Below are positions 1 to 4,932 of a stretch of 5,646 nucleotides of DNA, piece by piece (the stretch's first letter is position 1; each line of letters begins with the position of its first letter). The DNA comes from an uncultured Eubacterium sp. Its GTDB lineage: Bacteria; Bacillota; Clostridia; Peptostreptococcales; Anaerovoracaceae. The stretch covers positions 1 to 5,646 of the forward strand of contig CAMOGZ010000105.1 in assembly GCA_946614405.1 (NCBI GenBank). Reading direction: 5' to 3'. The notes below the pieces were generated by a model that was not told the origin of the DNA, searched no databases, and was given only the letters and a program-made list of their open reading frames with translations. Position numbers and translations under genes: made by a program.

Positions 1-458
1 AACTTGCGGAAAACCGCTCCATGCTGGAGGAGATCCGCCTTGCAGGAGAGCAGGGAATGCCTGTTTATGCGGAATGCGGCGGATTCATGTATCTTGGAGA
101 GTCCATCACGACAGATGACAATAAATATGATATGGTCGGCCTGATACCCGGCAACAGTTTCGTCACGGATAAGCTGGTGCGGTTCGGATATAAAGAGCTT
201 ACGGCAGAACGGGACGGTATGCTTTGTGCCCGGGGAGAAGGGATCCGCTGCCATGAGTTCCACTACAGCGACACCGATGTCTATGGCGACGGATTCACAG
301 CCACCAACCGCAGGGGCAAGACCTGGGAGACGGCACAGCACACAGAGAGCCTGTACGCCGGATACCCCCATCTGCATCTGTGGGGGAACCCTGACTTTGC
401 CGGAAACTTCGTGAGGGCCTGCGACACCTTTTCTCAGGAGAAAGGGAGGAAGGAATGA
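1..458 (+). CDS. cbiA: Cobyrinate a,c-diamide synthase, C-terminal part (5' end outside window)
   Basis: CbiA amidates the a and c carboxylates of (cobalt-)cobyrinate using glutamine and ATP, in the cytoplasm. Only the C-terminal glutamine amidotransferase domain is present, about 150 residues read in frame from base 3; the N-terminal ATP-binding domain lies upstream of the window. The fragment opens LAENRS and soon reaches AECGGFMYL, the nucleophile motif of this class I-like amidotransferase, with its Cys codon at 75-77. Later come HEFHYS (codons near 252-269) and PHLHLWGNP, where a histidine probably completes the catalytic dyad. The ATG at 21 is internal, because the conserved reading continues upstream of it. 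The stop codon (456-458) overlaps the cbiB start in an ATGA, which suggests translational coupling. The paralogue CbiP has a different Cys context (FGICGGYQ), so the CbiA assignment is firm. What cannot be judged is whether the missing 5' part is intact. Confidence 0.93.
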   Translation, partial: LAENRSMLEEIRLAGEQGMPVYAECGGFMYLGESITTDDNKYDMVGLIPGNSFVTDKLVRFGYKELTAERDGMLCARGEGIRCHEFHYSDTDVYGDGFTATNRRGKTWETAQHTESLYAGYPHLHLWGNPDFAGNFVRACDTFSQEKGRKE

Positions 459-1426
459 GGCTCATCGGAATCATCATAGCCGGCTTTGTGCTGGACCTGC
501 TGCTGGGTGATCCGGACTGGATCCCGCACCCCATCGTGCTGATCGGAAAGATGATCTCCGCCCTGGAGAAGCTGATCCGGGGGATCCTGCCCAAGACGGA
601 GGAATGGGAGACCATCGGCGGAGTGATCCTGACCCTGGTGGTGACCTGTGTCAGTTTCGTGGTGCCGGCCTTTGTGATCCTGCTGCTTGGACACATCGAC
701 ACCAGGATCGCCCTGGTGCTGGAGGTGTTCTGGTGCTGGCAGATCTTTGCGGCTCGGTCCCTGGCCCAGGCGGCTCTGCGGGTCTATGATCAGATCGTGA
801 TCGGCGACCTTCCGAAATCCCGGAAGTTCCTGTCCTGGATCGTGGGACGGGATACGGGAGAGCTGAACTTCCGCCAGATCATCAAGGCCGTGGTGGAGAC
901 GGTGGCGGAGAATACCTCCGACGGCATCATCGCCCCCATGTTCTACATGATGATCGGAGGCGTGCCCCTCGGGTTCTTCTACAAGGCGGCAAACACTCTG
1001 GACTCCATGGTGGGGTATAAGAATGAGACCTACTTGCACTTCGGAAGCTGCTCAGCTCATTTCGACGATATCATGAACTATATCCCGGCCCGTCTGACGG
1101 GACTTGCCATGTGCCTGTGTGCACCGCTGGCGGGACTGGACGGGCGAAACGCCTGGAAGATCTATCGCCGGGACCGGCACAATCACGCCAGTCCCAACTC
1201 CGCGCATCCTGAGTCGGCAGTGGCCGGCGCGCTGAATGTTCAGCTGGCGGGAGACGCGTACTACTTCGGCGAACTATATAAGAAGAAAACCATCGGGGAC
1301 GACATTCGTCCCATCGAGAAAGAAGATATTCCCAGAACGAACCGGCTGATGTACACCGTCTCGGTGTTCCTGCTGATCCTGATGGCGGCGGTGCGGTTCG
1401 GTATCATCTATTGGATAATGAGGTAA
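455..1426 (+). CDS. cbiB: Adenosylcobinamide-phosphate synthase CbiB (CobD)
   Basis: CbiB is an integral membrane enzyme that joins adenosylcobyric acid to (R)-1-aminopropan-2-ol or its phosphate, giving adenosylcobinamide (phosphate). At 323 residues the protein has the usual family length. Family landmarks are DLLLGDP (residues 14-20) followed by PHP, ENTSDGIIAP (152-161), KAANTLDSMVGY (177-188) and DRHNHASPNSAHPESAVAG (240-258). Hydrophobic segments lie near residues 2-17, 53-78, 84-100, 155-175 and 299-322, fitting a polytopic membrane protein. The start at 455 is supported by a GGGAGGA ribosome binding site at 444-450 inside the cbiA coding sequence and by the 4-base ATGA overlap with the cbiA stop. 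The gene sits between cbiA and cbiP although its reaction follows that of CbiP. The Salmonella name is cbiB and the Pseudomonas denitrificans name is cobD; the latter must not be confused with the Salmonella CobD decarboxylase. No anomaly is seen. Confidence 0.96.
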   Translation: MRLIGIIIAGFVLDLLLGDPDWIPHPIVLIGKMISALEKLIRGILPKTEEWETIGGVILTLVVTCVSFVVPAFVILLLGHIDTRIALVLEVFWCWQIFAARSLAQAALRVYDQIVIGDLPKSRKFLSWIVGRDTGELNFRQIIKAVVETVAENTSDGIIAPMFYMMIGGVPLGFFYKAANTLDSMVGYKNETYLHFGSCSAHFDDIMNYIPARLTGLAMCLCAPLAGLDGRNAWKIYRRDRHNHASPNSAHPESAVAGALNVQLAGDAYYFGELYKKKTIGDDIRPIEKEDIPRTNRLMYTVSVFLLILMAAVRFGIIYWIMR

Positions 1427-1430
1427 TGGC

Positions 1431-2876
1431 ATGGCAAAATCGATTATGGTGCTCGGGACCTGCTCCAACGCAGGGAAGAGCCTGATCACGGCGGGGATCT
1501 GCCGGATCCTGAAACAGGACGGATACAAGGTGGCTCCCTTCAAAGCACAGAATATGGCACTGAACTCCTATATCACCAAGGACGGGCTGGAGATGGGAAG
1601 GGCCCAGGTCATGCAGGCGGAGGCCTGCGGACTGGAGCCGGACTGCAGAATGAATCCGGTGCTTCTGAAGCCCACCAGCGACAAGGGATCTCAGGTGATC
1701 CTGAACGGCAAGGTCTACGGCAACATGAAGGCCCAGGAGTTCTACGAGAACAAGCCCATCTTCCGGGAGGCCATCCGGGAGACCTATGAATCTCTGGCAA
1801 AGGACTACGACGTCATCGTCATGGAAGGCGCCGGAAGCCCTGCGGAGATCAATCTGAAGGACAATGACCTGGTGAACATGGGAATGGCAAAGATGGCGGA
1901 TGCGCCGGTGCTTCTGGTGGGAGACATCGACCGGGGCGGCGTGTTTGCATCCCTGGCCGGCACCATGCTCCTCTTCGATGAGGAAGAGCGGGCCAGAGTC
2001 AGCGGCGTGATCATCAATAAATTCCGGGGAGACCTGGAGATCCTGAAACCGGGTCTGACCATGCTGGAGGATATCATCCACGTTCCCGTGGTGGGCGTGG
2101 TTCCATACATGAAGCTGGACGTGGACGATGAGGACAGTCTGTCCGAGAAGTTCCACGCCAAGGATGAGAACGCTCTCATCGACGTTGCGGTGATCCGGCT
2201 GCCCCGGATCTCCAACTTCACCGACTTCAACGCTTTGGAGTATATGGACGGCGTAGGCGTGCGCTACGTCAGCTCCGCAAGAGACCTGGGAGATCCGGAT
2301 GTGGTGATGATCCCCGGGACCAAGAATACCATGGCGGACCTTCTGTGGATGCGCCAGTCCGGGGTGGAGGCTCAGGTCCTGAAGTTTGCCTCCCGCGGCA
2401 AGCCGGTGTTCGGCATCTGCGGAGGGTATCAGATCCTGGGACAAAGCATAGCGGACCCCTCCGGCGTGGAACACGGGGGAGATATGGCAGGAATGGGCCT
2501 GTTGCCGCATCATACGGTATTCGGCGAGGAGAAGACCACCATGGAGACCACCGGCGTTCTGTCGGATGTGACAGGAATCTTCAGCAGCCTCTCCGGGCAG
2601 GAGTATCAGGGCTATGAGATCCACATGGGATCCCAGGAGAAGGAAGCCAACATCATCAACGAAGGCAACGTCTACGGAACCTATATCCACGGCGTATTCG
2701 ACAAGGAAGGCGTGGCGAAGGCACTGGTCTCAGCGCTGCTTGAGGCCAAGGGCCTGGACTTCAGCGACGTCAAAGCCTTCGACATCGATGAGTATAAGCA
2801 GTCCCAGTATGATATCCTGGCGGACGGGCTCCGGAAGAGCCTGAATCTGGATATCATCTATGACATGATCAAATAA
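1431..2876 (+). CDS. cbiP: Cobyric acid synthase (glutamine-hydrolysing) CbiP
   Basis: CbiP performs four successive glutamine- and ATP-dependent amidations (side chains b, d, e and g) of adenosylcobyrinate a,c-diamide to give adenosylcobyric acid, in the cytoplasm. The 481 residues are close to the family norm. The N-terminal dethiobiotin-synthetase-like ATPase domain shows a P-loop variant GTCSNAGKS (residues 9-17), then KAQNMALNS (38-46), EGAGSPAEINL (132-142) and GDIDRGGVFAS (164-174). The linker carries VVMIPGTKNT (291-300). The C-terminal amidotransferase domain has GICGGYQ with nucleophile Cys330 (codon 2418-2420), GYEIHMG (394-400) and YIHGVFD with the probable catalytic His420. The start at 1431 gives MAKSIMVLGT, right for the family. 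It lies 4 bases after the cbiB stop with a modest GAGG site at 1420-1423, so translation may depend partly on ribosomes arriving from cbiB. All key residues are present and the enzyme looks functional. Confidence 0.97.
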   Translation: MAKSIMVLGTCSNAGKSLITAGICRILKQDGYKVAPFKAQNMALNSYITKDGLEMGRAQVMQAEACGLEPDCRMNPVLLKPTSDKGSQVILNGKVYGNMKAQEFYENKPIFREAIRETYESLAKDYDVIVMEGAGSPAEINLKDNDLVNMGMAKMADAPVLLVGDIDRGGVFASLAGTMLLFDEEERARVSGVIINKFRGDLEILKPGLTMLEDIIHVPVVGVVPYMKLDVDDEDSLSEKFHAKDENALIDVAVIRLPRISNFTDFNALEYMDGVGVRYVSSARDLGDPDVVMIPGTKNTMADLLWMRQSGVEAQVLKFASRGKPVFGICGGYQILGQSIADPSGVEHGGDMAGMGLLPHHTVFGEEKTTMETTGVLSDVTGIFSSLSGQEYQGYEIHMGSQEKEANIINEGNVYGTYIHGVFDKEGVAKALVSALLEAKGLDFSDVKAFDIDEYKQSQYDILADGLRKSLNLDIIYDMIK

Positions 2877-2888
2877 GGAGGACCGGAC

Positions 2889-3515
2889 ATGAAGATAGAA
2901 AACATCAAGCCAAGTCAGATCGAAGCCAGAAGTTTTGAGATCATCGGAGAGATCCTGGCGGAACAGGGTAAGGAAGTGGACCCGCGTTACGAGCACATCA
3001 TCAAGCGGTGCATCCACACTTCCGCTGATTTCGATTATGCGGATTCCATGTACTTCTCGGAGGGCGTGGAGGAACGGATCCGGGATGCCATCCGGCAGGG
3101 TGCCACCATCGTAACGGATACCCGCATGGCCCAGTCCGGCATCAATAAGAAGCGCATCACAGAATACGGAGGAGAGGTCCTTTGCTTCATCGGCGATGAA
3201 GATGTAGCGAAGGAAGCGAAGGAACGGGGACTGACCCGCTCCTATATCAGTATGGAGAAGGCCTCCCGGCTGGAGGGACCGGTGATCTTCGCCATCGGCA
3301 ATGCTCCTACGGCGCTGTTTTCCATCGTGGAACTGGCGGAGCAGGGGAAACTGGACCCCGTTGCCGTTATCGGCGTCCCGGTGGGCTTTGTGAATGTGGT
3401 GGAGAGCAAAGAGAGACTCATCGACGCAGGGATCCCCTGCATCGTCGCCCGGGGAAGAAAGGGCGGAAGCAACATCGCAGCATGCATCGTAAACGCCATA
3501 CAGTACAAGCTGTGA
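2889..3515 (+). CDS. cbiC: (Cobalt-)precorrin-8 methylmutase CbiC (CobH)
   Basis: CbiC moves a methyl group from C-11 to C-12 of (cobalt-)precorrin-8 to form (cobalt-)cobyrinate, the substrate of CbiA. The protein has 208 residues, the usual size for this single-domain family. Visible landmarks are IEARSFEII (residues 11-19), RCIHTSADFDYA with His43 at the position of the catalytic histidine of the CobH/CbiC family, TDTRMAQSGI, the loop GNAPTAL, GVPVGFVN and the C-terminal ARGRKGGSNIA. The start at 2889 is fixed by a strong AAGGAGGA site at 2875-2882 with 6-base spacing, overlapping the cbiP stop; the gap to cbiP is 12 bases. It is the last gene of the operon in this direction, since a new promoter follows at 3582. 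The sequence alone does not separate aerobic CobH from anaerobic CbiC. I prefer cbiC because the genome looks clostridial, where the anaerobic route is usual. Confidence 0.95.
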   Translation: MKIENIKPSQIEARSFEIIGEILAEQGKEVDPRYEHIIKRCIHTSADFDYADSMYFSEGVEERIRDAIRQGATIVTDTRMAQSGINKKRITEYGGEVLCFIGDEDVAKEAKERGLTRSYISMEKASRLEGPVIFAIGNAPTALFSIVELAEQGKLDPVAVIGVPVGFVNVVESKERLIDAGIPCIVARGRKGGSNIAACIVNAIQYKL

Positions 3516-3530
3516 GCCCTGTGATCCCAA

Positions 3531-3554
3531 TGGTTTTCGCGGGAGCGTGAGCCA
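3531..3554 (+). other. Imperfect hairpin downstream of cbiC
   Basis: TGGTTTTCGC (3531-3540) can pair with GCGTGAGCCA (3545-3554) over ten positions around a GGGA loop of the GNRA type. The stem has two G-U wobbles and one U-U mismatch. GATCC (3523-3527) and GGATC (3566-3570) could pair around it as an outer stem, with five T residues following at 3579-3583. This may mark the 3' end of the cbi transcript. It is not a convincing intrinsic terminator, because the T-run is short, separated from the hairpin, and overlaps the next promoter. Confidence 0.35.
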
Positions 3555-3581
3555 GGCCATACCCCGGATCTGTAATAGTTT

Positions 3582-3610
3582 TTGACAAATAAAGGAAAAG
3601 GGGCTATAAT
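3582..3610 (+). promoter_or_regulatory. SigA/sigma-70 promoter with exact consensus boxes
   Basis: TTGACA at 3582-3587 and TATAAT at 3605-3610 are separated by 17 bases, matching the vegetative sigma factor consensus in both hexamers and in spacing. Transcription should start near 3616-3618, giving a leader of only about 22 bases before the ATG at 3640. It would serve the 154-residue membrane protein gene and, without a visible terminator between them, the CYTH gene. The assignment rests on the motif alone. Confidence 0.85.
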
Positions 3611-3639
3611 GGAACACAATTCAAAGTGGGAGGGTATGA

Positions 3640-4104
3640 ATGGAAAGAAGGATTCAAATACTCCGCTGGCTGAAATGGGGAGGCGTCATCCTGGGCTGGA
3701 TCATGTACTGGTTCACCCGCAGCTTCGGCTATGTCATCGCCATTCCTCTTGGCGTTATTGCCACTGTGGGATTCTGGGTGCTGATCCGAGAGGAGGAGAC
3801 CCGGACCATCGGAAAGAGCATTGCCCAGGTCATGGACCGGGCGATCCGCAGCGTTTCGGAAGTGCGGCATATGATCGAGATCAAACGGATCAAGCCGGGC
3901 ATCATCGCCAGAGTGTTTCTCATCGGAGCCGGTCCTGATACGGAGAAGATCCGCGGGACTGTCCGGAAGGAACTTGCAGAGAGCGGACTGAAACGGTACA
4001 TCTGGGCCTTTCAGCTGACGGATATGGAGAATACCGCACAGCTTGCGGAGAACCAGAAGAGATTGAACGATCAGTTAATAGAGCATATCAAGAGCAAGTC
4101 ATGA
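3640..4104 (+). CDS. Unrecognised small membrane protein with N-terminal two-helix hairpin
   Basis: I do not recognise the family of this 154-residue protein. Residues 11-25 and 29-49 are hydrophobic and aromatic-rich and look like two short membrane helices joined by a tight TRS turn. The basic start MERRIQILRWLKW suggests the N-terminus stays in the cytoplasm, and then the tail is cytoplasmic too. Residues 50-84 are charged and probably helical, and 85-154 look like a small soluble domain (VFLIGAG strand, then a charged helix, then YIWAFQLTD and a C-terminal helix). No catalytic motif, signal-peptide cleavage site or Cys cluster is visible. The start at 3640 is preferred over the out-of-frame ATG at 3636, because a GGGAGGG site at 3628-3634 is 5 bases upstream and the frame stays open for the whole gene. 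It is the first gene after the perfect-consensus promoter and lies 61 bases before the CYTH gene, so the two may be expressed and work together. Confidence 0.8.
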   Translation: MERRIQILRWLKWGGVILGWIMYWFTRSFGYVIAIPLGVIATVGFWVLIREEETRTIGKSIAQVMDRAIRSVSEVRHMIEIKRIKPGIIARVFLIGAGPDTEKIRGTVRKELAESGLKRYIWAFQLTDMENTAQLAENQKRLNDQLIEHIKSKS

Positions 4105-4165
4105 ACGGATCAGACAGTCAGGAACATTTCACGATCTTTGGAGAAACGGAGAGGAAAGGTTTGTT

Positions 4166-4783
4166 ATGGAAATCGAACTGAAGTATTTGGTAGATGAACC
4201 GGCGAAGGCGGATCAGCTCTTTGCCGATCCGATCATTACTGAGATCCAGGATGATAAGGAAGAAGAAGTGATCCCCATGCATGCGGTGTATTACGATACG
4301 CCGGACAGGAGACTGCTTGCCAGAGAGATGGCGATGCGGATCCGCAAGGAAGGAGAGCGGTTCATCGGAACCCTGAAATGGGGAGGACATAGCGAGGACG
4401 GGCTTCATCGCAGAGAGGAAGTGAATCTTCCCATCCCGGAGAACCAGCTGGCAGAAGGGGTCAGCGTAGAATTGTTTGAGCCCTGCGATCAGTATGAGAC
4501 ACTGAAGGAGCTTGTGGGAGACCAGAAACTGGAGCCCCTTGTGGAAATGGAATTTCAGCGGAGACAGATCCGTCTGGATACGGGGGATTCCATCAGTGTA
4601 TTCTCGGTGGATCAGGGTGCGATTCGCGGAAATGGGAAAGAAGTTCCCATTTCAGAGATCGAAATCGAGCTTTTTTCCGGAGAAGAAGAGGATATCGTCG
4701 CACTTGGAAAGAGAATTTCCGAGAAATATGACCTAAAACCCGGAGTTAAGAGCAAATTTGAGCGCGGACTTGCGCTATTATAG
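4166..4783 (+). CDS. CYTH-domain (triphosphate tunnel) protein, probable inorganic triphosphatase
   Basis: CYTH/TTM enzymes bind a triphosphate group in a beta-barrel tunnel with a divalent metal. Members include inorganic triphosphatases, thiamine triphosphatases and CyaB-type adenylate cyclases. The 205-residue protein opens with the signature ExExK as EIELK (residues 2-6). YYDTPDRRLL (42-51), MRIR (57-60), LKWGG (70-74) and RREEVNLPI (82-90) follow, then EFQRR (129-133), the acidic strand SEIEIEL (163-169) and KSKFERG (195-201), all typical of the fold and supplying alternating acidic and basic tunnel residues. The start at 4166 puts ExExK at the extreme N-terminus, as usual, behind an AGAGGAAAGG site at about 4150-4159. 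A single CYTH domain with no CHAD domain, together with knowledge of clostridial TTM enzymes such as that of Clostridium thermocellum, favours tripolyphosphate hydrolysis. Substrate specificity cannot be read from sequence. The gene ends just before a terminator. Confidence 0.9.
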   Translation: MEIELKYLVDEPAKADQLFADPIITEIQDDKEEEVIPMHAVYYDTPDRRLLAREMAMRIRKEGERFIGTLKWGGHSEDGLHRREEVNLPIPENQLAEGVSVELFEPCDQYETLKELVGDQKLEPLVEMEFQRRQIRLDTGDSISVFSVDQGAIRGNGKEVPISEIEIELFSGEEEDIVALGKRISEKYDLKPGVKSKFERGLALL

Positions 4784-4792
4784 GGAATTTTG

Positions 4793-4834
4793 CAGGAGAA
4801 AGTAGCAAAAAGTGCACTTTCTCCTGTTTACTTT
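4793..4834 (+). terminator. Stem-loop terminator after the CYTH gene
   Basis: CAGGAGAAAGT (4793-4803) pairs perfectly over 11 bases with ACTTTCTCCTG (4816-4826). Inside the loop, GCA (4805-4807) and TGC (4813-4815) can add three pairs past a single bulged A, leaving an AAAAG loop. TTTACTTT follows at once (4827-4834), an interrupted T-tract. It begins 9 bases after the CYTH stop. On the opposite strand no T-run follows the stem, so termination on the + strand is favoured. Confidence 0.8.
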
Positions 4835-4855
4835 GCATATGAATCAGTGTATAAT
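4827..4855 (+). promoter_or_regulatory. Probable SigA promoter of tig
   Basis: TATAAT at 4850-4855 is a full -10 match. With a 17-base spacer the -35 box is TTTACT at 4827-4832, four of six consensus positions. The predicted start site is near 4860-4862, leaving a leader of about 70 bases before tig. The -35 box coincides with the T-tract of the preceding terminator, so the end of one unit and the start of the next share bases. Confidence 0.7.
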
Positions 4856-4867
4856 AATAAGACTGTT

Positions 4868-4890
4868 GTCGTGACTTGAGTTGTCACGAC
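4868..4890 (+). promoter_or_regulatory. Perfect 8-bp inverted repeat in the tig leader
   Basis: GTCGTGAC (4868-4875) and GTCACGAC (4883-4890) are exact reverse complements around a 7-base TTGAGTT spacer. The repeat begins about 6 to 8 bases downstream of the predicted tig start site. It could act as DNA, as an operator for a dimeric repressor, or as RNA, as a 5'-terminal stem-loop affecting mRNA stability or translation. It does not resemble the CIRCE element (TTAGCACTC repeats) or the CtsR heptad repeat of Gram-positive heat-shock genes. No T-tract follows, so it is not a terminator. Confidence 0.55.
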
Positions 4891-4916
4891 TTCCATACGT
4901 ATAGCATATAATTATT

Positions 4917-4924
4917 AGGAGGAT
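4917..4924 (+). promoter_or_regulatory. Strong ribosome binding site of tig
   Basis: AGGAGGAT is a near-perfect anti-16S match 8 to 10 bases before the ATG at 4933. It fixes that start codon, as does the family-typical N-terminus MKSTLVSKENNEAKL. Its strength fits the high expression expected of trigger factor. Confidence 0.85.
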
Positions 4925-4932
4925 ATACAAGA

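Noticed and set aside
1404..2690. A 428-codon open frame on the minus strand opposite cbiP
   Set aside because: It lies antisense to a gene with every CbiP landmark. Its translation is rich in His, Val and Leu with no recognisable domain, as expected for the shadow of GC-rich codons.
3550..3566. AGCCAGG followed by ATACC, resembling part of the B12 box of cobalamin riboswitches
   Set aside because: The match needs a two-base insertion. The rest of the roughly 200-base aptamer would fall inside cbiC, no other core motif is visible, and the promoter for the next gene lies downstream. A covariance-model scan (Rfam cobalamin family) of 3300-3640 would settle it.
2730..3617. A 295-codon minus-strand open frame opposite the end of cbiP and all of cbiC
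   Set aside because: It spans two real genes and their junction, and no domain is seen in it. A further minus-strand frame at 434-1039 opposite cbiB is rejected for the same reason.
3582..3938. An overlapping + strand frame starting from TTG at 3582, or from ATG at 3636, across the membrane-protein gene
   Set aside because: It would begin inside the -35 box or 4 bases before the better start, it ends early, and its Arg/His-rich translation is typical of an off-frame reading. The frame from 3640 gives coherent membrane helices and a well-spaced ribosome binding site.
4907..4912. A second TATAAT in the tig leader as an alternative promoter
   Set aside because: The nearest -35-like box, TTGTCA at 4881-4886, gives a 20-base spacer. 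A start about 7 bases downstream would fall at or inside the ribosome binding site, leaving almost no usable leader.
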